Part shown: in pieces, positions 47,024 through 57,352 of the stretch | Numbering within the stretch: position 1 is the stretch's first letter | Layout: every line of letters begins with the position of its first letter | NCBI GenBank assembly: GCA_050084985.1 | Contig: JBITNC010000001.1 | Location: forward strand, 184,264,001 to 184,328,000 | DNA from: Nageia nagi | Lineage: Eukaryota > Pinophyta | Length of the DNA stretch: 64,000 nt | Direction of reading: 5' to 3' | The notes under the pieces: model-generated | The model's input: the letters and a program-made list of their open reading frames with translations, nothing else | Databases searched by the model: none | Told to the model about the DNA's origin: nothing | Made by a program: the position numbers and the translations under genes

Positions 47024-47466
47024 TGTTGGAAATTGTAATGTAATATTGTTTAATATTTCTCTTTAATGTAAATTCACCTAATGCTTAAGGTATCTTTTAG
47101 ATATCTTAAAGCATTAAGAGAATAAATATATAAAGAGGAATAAATATAGAAACACCTTTAACCTTACCCTTGGATAAAAGGAAGGTTAAAGGGTTAGTTT
47201 CTTCTTATAAATAGAGAGGTACCCCTCTCATTATGTAATTGATGAAGCATGGTAATGATTATCTTGAGAATTTGTAGGAGAGTTATCTTATGAGAAGTAA
47301 TAGAATGATGGTTCAAAGTGGATGGACTCCCAAGAGATGGAAGAACCATTATACATGATGTGTTATTTTTTTGTGATTGATTATTGCTTTGCTTAAAGGA
47401 TGAATGTTAGATTTGTTGGAGAAGCTTCAAGGTGATCTTAGTTTATGGAATCCTTTAATTCCATCA
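47024..47466 (+). mobile_element. Solo LTR, plus orientation, same family
   Basis: It starts TGTTGGAAATTGTAATG and ends TTTAATTCCATCA, 443 bp, with flanking GGAGG (47019-47023) and AGAGG (47467-47471). It shares TTAACCTTACCCTTGG, TATAAATAGAG and GGACTCCCAAG-type blocks with the reverse complement of 46421-46911. Confidence 0.82.
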
Positions 47467-47471
47467 AGAGG

Positions 47472-48058
47472 AAATTGAGAGAAGGTAAATGCTTCTATTG
47501 TAATAAGACATGGGAGCTAGGACACCATTTCTAAGGTAAAGGATAGGTGCACTACATTTAAGTGCTTTTGAATGGAGAGGAGAAATATTCAAATCTAGAT
47601 CTTGGTATGAACATGTTGTACCAAGAGGCACCCAAGGTAGAGGCATCACTTGGTAGCATGATTGTTTCACTCCATGCAGTGAAAAACTATCTCATGTTGA
47701 AGGTGGTTGGGCAAGCAGGTGGTCAAGATGTGATGTTCTTAATATATCCTAGATCCTCTTATAATTTTATTTATGAAGATTTTGTGGAGAAAAAGGGCCT
47801 CAAGACCAAGGGGTTTAAAGAATTCAAAGTTTCCAATTCCAATGGGAAACTCACACTGGTAGACCAAATCATGGAGAGATTTGGAGTGAGGTTACAAAGC
47901 TACACAATGAGAGAATACTTTTGTGTATATTCATTTAATGGATATCCTCACATCATCTTGGGTGTATAGTGGTTATTTGAACTAGGTGGCATTCACACCA
48001 ACTATAAGAATCTCACCATGAGTTTTGACATTAATGGTAAAACCTACACTCTATAGGG
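47472..48058 (+). pseudogene. gypsy zinc knuckle and aspartic protease
   Basis: GKCFYCNKTWELGHHF (about 47485-47530) is a CCHC knuckle with the last Cys lost. The open frame 47562-47969 carries the protease: VVGQAGGQDVMFLIYPRSSY (about 47705-47763) lies where the active-site D-S-G should be, but the expected Asp is replaced (LIYPRSS for LIDSGSS). YNFIYEDFVEKKGL, KVSNSNGKLTL and PHIILGV.WLFELG follow, as in gypsy proteases. It ends near 48058. Confidence 0.8.
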
Positions 48059-48144
48059 AATCTGAGATAATTTCCCACAAGTCACCAACAAGATATTGGA
48101 GGTGATTATGAAAGAGGATGAATCAAGGTTGGGTGAGGAGGTAA

Positions 48145-48630
48145 TATGGCATCCCATGTTGGACATGAAGGAGCCTTGGTACTTTACGTTGAGCAATGAG
48201 GAGCTTTTACATCCCATGTTGGGCTTAGAGAGGTTAGGGCACCCAAAATCATACATGGAGGAGTTTTGGTACCCCACATTGGTCCTAGAGGATCTTAGGC
48301 ATCCAAAATCATACATGGAGGAGTCTTGGTATCCCATATTGGACCTGGAGAGGATTGGACACCTAACATGGGACATGGGGGAGTCTTGGTATCCCACATT
48401 ATACATGAGAAGTCTTATAATTCCACATTGGAAATGAGAGAACTTGGACATCCAACGATGGACATAGAGGAGTCTTAGCATTCCTGGTTGAGTATGGATG
48501 GGCCATAGCATCTCATGTTAGTCTTGGAAGGAGTCATACATCCCACATTGGATATAAGAGAGAACTAAATTCCCATGATGGAAATAGGAGTTTGGCACCC
48601 AACATTGAGTTTGGGGAATTCTTGACAATA
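48145..48630 (+). repeat. 30-bp minisatellite, about 16 units
   Basis: Diverged units of about 30 bp built on CATCCCACATTGGACATGGA followed by GGAGTCTTGG repeat from about 48145 to 48630. Because 30 is a multiple of three, one frame (48096-48437) stays open and reads as a ten-residue repeat (HPKSYMEESW, YPTLVLEDLR). It lies where RT would begin in a complete element. Confidence 0.85.
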
Positions 48631-49052
48631 ACCATGGAGAAAAGGTTCCACCTTTTTTCACTCATGCTTGCTCTTCTTGATATTTTTGCAAGTACATCTC
48701 TCAAGAATCTTCCACATGATCACTACCACAACTATTGCCTAGCATGAATGAATGCATCAAAATTTCTTCATACACTTGTGTTTTTTGAGCATTATTGCAC
48801 CAGAATTTTTATAGGTATTTTTGTGCTTAATGTGGATTACCATAAGCATATTGAACCTCAATAGTATATCAAAGTTTTTGCATACAACATTGATACGTGA
48901 GAATGGAATCCCAATGTTCATATAGGGTCTTCATTTATTGAAGTTGCATTCCACTTTAGTAGATTGCATTTGACAAATCCAAAGGATTATTGGAAGATAA
49001 TATTTTATGGTATTCTACAATTGCTTGAGGGAAAGAAATCAAAGAAGGAAGG

Positions 49053-50183
49053 TTTTCTAATTCCCCTTTTTTTAAATTATAATTAATTATGGAATCCTAT
49101 TGATTTCCCTTTGTAAGTATTTATTCATTTAATTATGCATTAGTTGTTAGTACTTAAGATAGAAATTATAAAGGTCCGTTGGACCCCACTATGAGCCCCA
49201 AGTGGGACGTCTTCCTCCTAAGCATAGGCTAACATGATCTAATGTTATTTAATGTACATGGATATCCCAAGAATTGATTGTGGGAATTCCAAGGCCTCAT
49301 ATGAGGATGTAAATAGGATCTAGGCACATGTATGACTCCTAGAAACCCAATGCATGACATGGGGGGATTTCTAGGATTCCAACGTTGGACTTGGACATAT
49401 CCCATCACCCTAAGAGGCCCATGTAACACCTTAGTGAGGCTCTACATCCCATGCATTGGCATTTATGATATGTTTGAGGTATTTAAGGGCCCCTAGAAGG
49501 CTAATGTTGGGTAGGCTAGGCATGGATGATTTCAAGGTGATGTTCTAGATCAAAGCTTGAGCTATATTATGTGTTGAAGCATTATTGCATGGGGATACCT
49601 AATTTAAAAATATTTCTCCTACCGTATATTGGAAACAATTTTTGGTATAACGTTAAGAAATATTTCGCTAGGTGCAACATCTAGGAGGGTTAGTGTACTG
49701 AGGGATCTCACTAATCTATGATTAAGGTGTAGCATCTTAGCCCATCGGGTGGCATTTCGAGTTCATGCTTCTACCTTCAATGGTTTCTAGGCATCAGAGT
49801 TCTACAATAGAGCATCCAAGACTGAGGGAGTAAGGTTGTCCCATCGGTGGTACCAGTAGTGATAACATTAGTATGCTCATTGTGCCCTAGTTGTCTCTTT
49901 AGAGACCAACATTGAGCCCTTTGGGCCAAGTATTATATCATTTTTCATTCTTCATCATTAATACATATATGGATATATTAGATCTCAGTATTTATATCTA
50001 TGTGTGATGTGTATACTTCTATACTTTCAACTTTGGGGTGTTTTGATGCATTCATACTTGTTTATGTGATACATTGGCATTGTGGGACTATTTATGCTTA
50101 ATTTTAATTCTCTAGTCCAAACATGGGTGCAAATTTGCTTGTATTTGATTATTTGCACTTGAGATTGTATTTGGAATTTTACA
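49053..50183 (+). repeat. 3' LTR of the gag-PR element
   Basis: Partner of 43875-45033, ending TTGGAATTTTACA. The purine-rich stretch GAAAGAAATCAAAGAAGGAA (about 49031-49050) directly precedes it. The first about 20 bp are diverged, so the start is approximate. Confidence 0.85.
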
Positions 50184-50445
50184 CATTATGACCTTGAATC
50201 CACTCAAGGTAGGGATAAACCCTAGCTAAAGATGATAATAAGCCTCCTTATTCACAATTACATAGATGATTATAAGATAATCTAAGATTCATATATACAT
50301 GTGATATGCTCTTTTGCTATTACTAATACTATATGATCTTTTGATATGCTTGGAAGACAATGATAATTATGAACACCCATAACGTTAATTCATCATGACT
50401 ATGCTAAACGATTATATGGTATGATCACACAATCATTGAATCTAT

Positions 50446-50601
50446 TTATGAGATACAATCTATTTCTCAACTTTCTGTTTACTGAAAGACACACACAAGT
50501 TTGACCACACAGCCAATCAACAACTTTATCAAAATTGCATGTAGATAAAAATTTAAAAATGAATATTAAAGCGATAATAGCCTATGATAAGGATGTAATA
50601 A
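50446..50601 (+). repeat. Dispersed repeat, partner of 43066-43250
   Basis: It has the same ordered blocks as 43066-43250, with a roughly 30-bp deletion. It ends just before the region homologous to the CASPL copy 1 upstream sequence starts (about 50610). Confidence 0.75.
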
Positions 50602-50973
50602 ACAACTGTCGAGTATTTTACGCGTACCAGTTGGAAATTTCCACTTTGACATATTCAACACCTTTTATCATCTTGGAAAGTTGGAAATTTTCCTAATAAA
50701 ATATCAATTATCTAGTCATAAATTATCTCCAAAGATGTAGATAAGGTTAGTCCAAGTCTCCAATCCAACGGTTCCAAGATGTTTGGACTAATTTGGGCAG
50801 TGGCCAAGATGGTTCTTTTCAACTAATCCCTGTGAAGCTTTCTGGAAGCTCCGGCTACCCATCGAGGAAACAGTTCGTCTTCGCAAGCCGGCGCTGCCTT
50901 GGAAAACAATTCTCCTCGGTACATAACTATCTCCCGTACAATTACAAACACACATGCCCACAAATCTTTGCCC

Positions 50974-51670
50974 ATGGAAAGCTACTCCCCCGAGTCCCCA
51001 CAACCGCAGTCGGACAATCGTTCTTCCCAGACAACAATCTCCGTCACCAGAAAGACGAAAGAGCGTCGCATGCGATTGGCGAATCTGGGCCTCCGATTTG
51101 CCGGGCTCCTCTTCTCCTTCTTGTCTTTCATCATCATGGCCACCAACAGCCACGACAATGGATTAATAAACTTCGACGATTACGAAGAATACAGGTAACA
51201 ACGTTAATTGGTCTATTATAATCAAATGACGGCAAATTTCTCTAATTCGCGGCGCTCTGTGTGCAGGTATTCTCTAGCCATATCAGTGCTGGCATTCGTA
51301 TACTTGGGGTTTCAGCTGGGCAAAGGGATTTATGAGATGGTTGTGGGATACGCCTTGCGGCTGGAAGTCGTATTTGCCTACGTGGATTTTATCGGCGATC
51401 AGGTTCCATCGCCGCAAACCTTTCCCAATGATCTGTTCGTTCTGTGGATTTGTACTCATGATTTGTGTGCGTATTTTGCAGGTGATGGCGTATCTGATGA
51501 TCTCCGCCGCTTCGTCGGCGGCGTCATGGACGAATCGGCTGAGAGAAGGCGGCCATTCGAACTTCACGGACATGGCCGCCGGCTCCGTCAGCATGTTATT
51601 CCTGGGCTTTGCTGTCGTGGCAACTTCCTGCTTGCTCTCGGGCTACACAGTCAGCAGGCACATCAGATGA
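50974..51670 (+). CDS. CASP-like membrane protein (CASPL4 type), copy 2, three exons
   Basis: Exons 50974-51194, 51267-51402 and 51482-51670; introns of 72 and 79 bp with GT..AG ends; 181 residues. Relative to copy 1 it keeps the same exon junctions (EEYR/YSL split codon; GDQ/VMAY), four membrane spans and C-terminus (SGYTVSRHIR). Changes are scattered, mostly in the N-terminal tail and the loops (for example SSFL-free N-tail SPQPQSDNRSSQ; YLGFQLGKGIYEMVVGYAL in exon 2). The start Met is the first ATG in frame. There is no SINE-like insertion in its leader. Upstream sequence from about 50610 and downstream sequence to about 52115 are homologous to copy 1. It appears functional. Role in the cell: a plasma-membrane scaffold-type protein by family; the specific function is unknown. 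Confidence 0.88.
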
Positions 51671-53734
51671 CAGAGCCTATCAAAGAAGCTAAATAATGAG
51701 ATCGGAATATCTTAATCGATTTGTGTAAATTTTAGATTTTGATTTTGGCAATCTCTCTCAAGATTCAAACTTTAGCTCATACAAGGAAGATTTTTGATTT
51801 GTTACATGATTTCCTATTTCGAAACTAAGGGTTCTAATTCCTTAAGTTCCCTAATCAATATTTTATTGTACATAAATGTTCCCAATCCACTACCCTTTAG
51901 ATATCTAATTCTACTCCTACTTGTCAACAACAAAATAATTTATTGAAATAATTACCGTGGTTTGGTCAGCCATTGAAATAGTTTTATCAATATCTTAATA
52001 ACTCCCATTGACTAATTGATAAACTTAAACGCTTGTTACCATCTATCAAATCAATAATGTAACCTCATTTACACAATTTTAGTGTCTTATTAATATAATA
52101 AATCAAAATCATTACATAAAACATTATATTCTAGATATGAAACTCTTCATCCAATTCATCTAGACCATTCAGGAGTCTAACATTGGTGGTAAGGTTTCTA
52201 TTGTTGAACTTAATCAAAATAAAATCAAATAATAAATAAGTGCATACGTTTGTATCTAGATTTTATCAAATATACATAGGAATAAGATATAAATTACTTA
52301 CAAATGATATTTAAGAATGTTTTTTAGAATTTTTTTTGTTGATTTCTTTAAAAAGTATGTTAGACCTAGTCTAAATAATATTTTGGTTATGATTTATGAT
52401 AAGGTTATCAATGTTGATTTGAAATATTCTTCTACTATTATTGATACAAGTAATGGAACATTTAATTTTACGAAAGGTTTTAAGAAAAATGTAAATGTTG
52501 TAATCATTGAAGCTAAACCTCGTATTGTAATAAGAAAAATAATAAGATACTTTTTTAGAGATACATAAAGAATATCTTGCAATTCCCTTGTAATACAATA
52601 CAATCAAAATAAAAAATAAATCACAAGCTCAAGATTTTAGTAGTAATTTTCCTCCTTGGTACATAGAGAATGAATGTTGGTACATATCTCTTGGTTGTTG
52701 GTTGAGTTGGTCATCTATTGACCTTGTTGCAACCTGTTTCCCATGTTTCATTCCCAGTACGAGACATACATGTTATGTAATAGCCTACTACAAGTTGTTT
52801 GTCCCATAGATTAGTTGGTCTCCAATGGACGTTAATATAATTTATCTTTATCTTTTACTTGATAAAAAAATCATGATATAAATAAATGTGAAAAAATTTA
52901 AATATAAATAAGCAAATACATAAATGAAGGAAATTTTTCTTTAAGTAATGAATCCCCCCAAGAGAACAATATGAATCATAATGAAATAAATAAAGGAATA
53001 TTTTTCATTGAAGTAATGAATCCCCTCAAAGGAACAACGTGAACCACAATGAAATAAATGCTAAATATTATGTAGTAGTTGAGGCCTTTCCTTTCCTAGA
53101 ATACTTTTAGGATAAGTACAAAATACTATTAAATACTTTCCATAAAAAAATGAAGTTAGAGGTCAAATGAACCTAATCATAGTTGTTAGGATATAACTAA
53201 ACACTTCAACCCTTCCTAGTGCTCCTATTATGGATATAAAAGTTTATCATATTATGGATAAATTATATAGTATTTAACTTATGATAGCTCTTATGCAATT
53301 ATTCATGAATCCCAAAAGCATATGGATATTTTAGTATAATTTATCAAGGAACCAAATACAATATTTGATCTCATTTTTTATCTTTTACATAAAGAGTTTA
53401 ATATCTTAGAAGAAATATGATAAAAAAAATATTTGATCAAAGAAATATCCCATCTATTCTTATTGTGAATGAAATAAATGTAATATATAATATTATAATT
53501 AATGATTCTCTTTAAAGCATGTACTTTAAAAATTATCAATCCAAGTTGGTGCCCAATGTTTATATGTAATACAAGTGAAAAATATTGAATATTAGAGAAG
53601 GTTTTTCTAAAATCTAAATCACACTTTACTCAAAATCATACTTCAAAAATCTAATTCATACTTGTAAAATGAAAATCAATTGCATTTAACTATCTTTGTT
53701 GAAAGAGAACCCTTTTTGAGGGCAAGAAGAAAAA
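51671..53734. other. 3' flank of CASPL copy 2, then spacer without a gene
   Basis: Homology to the copy 1 flank runs to about 52115. Beyond it no family-like frame is seen. A 67-bp sequence is repeated twice at 52923-53056 (AAGTAATGAATCCCC..CAA.G.GAACAA..TGAA.CA). The overlapping frames near 52317-52607 are AT-rich and unconvincing. Confidence 0.5.
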
Positions 53735-56700
53735 TATATCTTAGGGTTTGGGAAAATACCTATCGAGGTTTGAAAAAATACCTGCCATAATGTGGCATAA
53801 ATGATGCTAATATCATGTCATCATGGCACATCGTTAGTAGAAGAAGACCTTCTAGAGTGTGGCATGTATAATGTTGATGTCACATCTTCATGGCATGATG
53901 TTAGTAGAAGAAGACCTATCAGAAGTAGCATGGATAACATATTGACATCTAATCTTCATGGTGTAACATTAGTAGAAGAATACCTACTAGAGTACAATAT
54001 AAATAATTTTGACATCACATCTTCATGGTGTGACATTAGCAGAAGAATACCTATCAAAGTATGACATGGATAATGTTGATGTCACATCTTCATGGTGTGG
54101 TGTTTGTAGAAGAAGACCTTCCAAAGTGCAGCATGGATAATGCTAATGTCAGGTCTTCATGATGCAACATTAGTAGAATAAAATCTATTAGAGTACAACA
54201 CAGATAATGATGATGTAACATCTTCACGACATGGTATTAGTAGAAGAAGATCTACAAGAGTGGAGTATGGATAATGCTAATGTCACATCTTCATGATGCG
54301 ATGTTAGTAGAAGTCATATCGAAGTGTGACATGGATAATCCTAATATCATGTATTTATGATACAATGCTAGTTGAAGACTATTATGAGAGTGCGATAAAT
54401 ATTATGTTGATGTCATCATATTTATAGTGCAACATCATTGATAAAGACTTGGCCTTGCAAATCATGACATAATAATTCGAATAAAGCTCTAACAATGTTG
54501 TTAAAGACTTGGTGATTATTGATATTCACCTGTAACCATCATAATGACCCAACAAGTGTCAAAATGGGACTTAAAGAGATTAGAAAAGTGGTTGGATTCA
54601 GTTATGGGAATAAAATAGTGGCAACCATGATAGTGGATGCGTCCAAGAATCATGGAGGATATGTAACCCACCCTCCAAGAGGTAAGAGTTTTTGTTACAC
54701 CACTTCTATAAATTGATAAAGAAAACCTATTGCCAGAGAATGGAGGAGTAGAAAAGGGAAAAGAGTTCCTTCATTGTCAATGTTCTAAGATGATTGTTGG
54801 GAGAAATAGAGCTAGGATCATAAAATGGAAAAGATAATGAAGGTTCACAAATGAAGAACTACTTGAGTATTAATGTGGAGAGGGTTTAGAGTCCCAAGAG
54901 CCAAAAGGTAAGGGAGCCAAAAGAAAGATAGAGTTGCGTAGCTTCAACAACTAATAAAATACCATAAGATTGGTTTTAGTGGATTTGAAGGGAGTAAGAA
55001 GATCATGGAAGCCAAAAGAGTTCAAAATATCTAGAATATTGAGGCAGTATTCTAGCTACTTATGATTGTATCTTCTAAATTATTTAATCAATAATAATAA
55101 AAAATAGAATGAAACTTAAAAAAGGGGGCATACTCTCACATTTAGAGTAACCTCTATGAATAATTATCTTATTATGCATGTTATTATAATTATGATTTTA
55201 ATTCATTTTTTGTAATCAATAGGCTCCATAGTGATTGAAGGCATAAATCTTTTAGTGAAGTATTTTTGGCTATGAAAACATAGTATATATCTTGAACATA
55301 AAATGCAAAGTATTTAATTTGTATTTGAGGATTTGTGTATGTTATAAGCATCTCATGATTACATCTTTAAAAAGTGCCCAATTTCATAGGGGATATCAAT
55401 TCCTCAAAATTATGCCTAAACATTTGGGGACCAAATGCCTACCTAATAGGGAGGCATGGCATGAAAATTAGATCAATAAAAACTTTAACAACTTACAAAA
55501 CCTAGCCATGGTGAAAGAAAAATATTACCATGAGCAAGAAGAAAAATGTATGTCGAGGTTCGAGAAAATACTTATCATGATACGACAAATATGATGTTGA
55601 TGTATTTCAATCCCCTTTTGGCACATATTTAGAGTTGGACATTAGTAGAATAATACCTATCAAAGTATGATGTGGATAATGCTAACATCATGTATTTATA
55701 ATGCAATGTTAGTTGAAGACTCTTTCCAAAGTGCAATGAAACTTATGTTGAAATGATCATCTTTACGATGTAACATAGTTGATAAAGGCCCAACCTTGCA
55801 AATCACAACATGAAAATATGGTTAAAGGTCCAACAATGTTGTTAAATACTCTACAACCATTGATATTCACTTGTAACTATTGTAACAAACCACAACATGT
55901 CAAAAGGGGAGTTAAATAATTGATAAAGTTCCAAACTTGCAAATCATGATACAACAATATGACTAAAGCTCTGACAATTTTGTTAAAGACTTGAAGAACA
56001 TTGATCTTCACCTATAGCCATCATAATAACCTAACATGTGCCAACATGAGATTTAAACAGATTTAAAAAGTGGTTGGATTTCATTATAGGAACAAAATAG
56101 TAGCAACCATGGTAGTGGATGAGTTTGAGAATTATGGAAGTCATGTAATCATCTAAGAGGAAAGAGTTTCCATTACACCACTTTGATAAATTAAGGAAGA
56201 AAACCTATTGCTAGAGAATAGAGGAGGAGAAAAGGGGAAAATAGATCTTTTGTTATCAATGGTAAAAGAAGCTTATTGGGAGAAGCAAAGCTAGGATCAT
56301 GAAATGATAATGAGAAATGAAGGTTCACAAATGAAGAAATATTGGATTAATAATGCAAAGAGGGTTCATATTCTCAAGAGCTAAGAGGTAGGGGAGCTAA
56401 AAGAAAGGTAGAGTTACATAGCTTCAATATCTAATAAAATACCATAAGATTAATTTTAATTGATATGAAGGGATCAAGGAGATCATGGAAGCTAGAAGAG
56501 TGTAAAATTTCTAAAAGACCAAGGAAGAACTTAGGTTACTTATGATTATAGCTTCTGAAGTATTTGATCAATAATAAAAAAAATAGAAAGAAAATTAAAA
56601 AGGGGATGTACTCTCACATTGAGAGGAACCTCTATAAATAACTATCATATCATGCATATTATTCTAATTATGATTTTAATACATTTTCATAATCAGTAGG

Positions 56701-56840
56701 TTGTGTAACGAATGAAGGCATAAATATTTTAGTCAATAGTTTCATATGTGAAAATAGAGTCTATGTATTGAATATAAAATGCAAAGTATAATATGTATTT
56801 GAGGATTTGTATATGATATAAGCATCTGGTGATTACCAAT
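53735..56840 (+). repeat. Duplicated block, about 1.3-1.6 kb per copy
   Basis: Copy A is about 53735-55350 and copy B about 55540-56840. Ordered matches include GGTTTGAAAAAATACCT/GGTTCGAGAAAATACTT; the 67-bp units; AAAAGTGGTTGGATT; GGTTCACAAATGAAGAA; TAATAAAATACCATAAGATT; and GTATTTGAGGATTTGT. Part of the middle (CTTGCAAATCATGA..) is present a third time at about 55800-55990. They could be diverged LTRs or a plain tandem duplication; no internal gene separates them. Confidence 0.7.
53770..54440 (+). repeat. 67-bp tandem satellite, about ten units
   Basis: Units of about 67 bp contain GACATGGATAATGTTGATGT, CACATCTTCATGGTGTGA and TTAGTAGAAGAAGACCTA. The AGTAGAAGAA landmark recurs at 53836, 53903, 53971, 54038 and 54105, and continues. 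Fewer units survive in the second block (55560-55760). An 87-residue frame at 53801-54064 is a by-product of the repeat. Confidence 0.88.
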
Positions 56841-57099
56841 CATGTATTCCCTATAATTAGAAGGATTTGACGTGGTATTAAGGTGTTAATGGATACAAAC
56901 CTTAGAACTATGTTATAGGATCTCTCATCTATATGGATGTAATTTAATATATCAATGATAAAAAATCACACATTGAAGAGCCTTATAGTAGGAGCCACGT
57001 AAATTATCACATTACATAGGATAAAGAAGATTCTCAAATAAGGCCACCATGGTATTGTGGCATAATTTTACCATATGAAATTATTTGTGGTAATAATCA

Positions 57100-57352
57100 T
57101 TTACCTCCCTCTAGATATGCAACAAGTGTTATATCAATTTATCCATATATTTGAAATATCCAAAGGGATACCTCCTCCCAATAGTAAGACACATGATCCC
57201 ATTCATTATTGGTAGCTCCCAACCCAACATTTACCCTTACTAGTATCCTTACAAATGAAAAAAATAAGATTAAAAAAATGATCAAAGAGTTAAAGGATGT
57301 TGGTTTTATTCAACCTAATATTAGTTAGCTACCATTTCTCCACCCTCGTACT
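57100..57352 (+). pseudogene. Fragment of Ty3/gypsy reverse transcriptase
   Basis: Frame-shifted text reads ISKGIPPPNSKTHDPIHYW, then KKMIKELKDVGFIQPNIS, matching the start of gypsy RT (..GLPP.R..DH.I.., ..I..L...G.I.PS.SP..). It ends abruptly at 57352, where TGTAGACATAATTTTG may be the start of an LTR. Confidence 0.62.

Larger units (their letters stand above)
43875..50183 (+). mobile_element. gypsy-type LTR element with gag and protease only
   Basis: LTRs 43875-45033 and about 49053-50183, flanked by AATTA (43870-43874) and CATTA (50184-50188). A perfect TGGTATCAGAGC primer site follows the 5' LTR. Gag, zinc knuckle and aspartic protease are present, but between protease and the 3' LTR there is only a 30-bp minisatellite and about 400 bp of other sequence, with no RT, RNase H or integrase. 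Two solo LTRs of another family are inserted between the gag core and the zinc knuckle. It is non-autonomous. Confidence 0.87.

Noticed and set aside
48044-48511. A 155-residue minus-strand frame and a 113-residue plus frame as repeat proteins
   Set aside because: Both are products of the 30-bp minisatellite, whose period is a multiple of three.
53801-54064. An 87-residue repetitive protein
   Set aside because: By-product of the 67-bp satellite; 67 is not a multiple of three, so the frame changes between units and no conserved protein repeat results.
53770-54440. A CRISPR array
   Set aside because: Units are contiguous diverged tandem repeats without unique spacers, in a plant nuclear setting.
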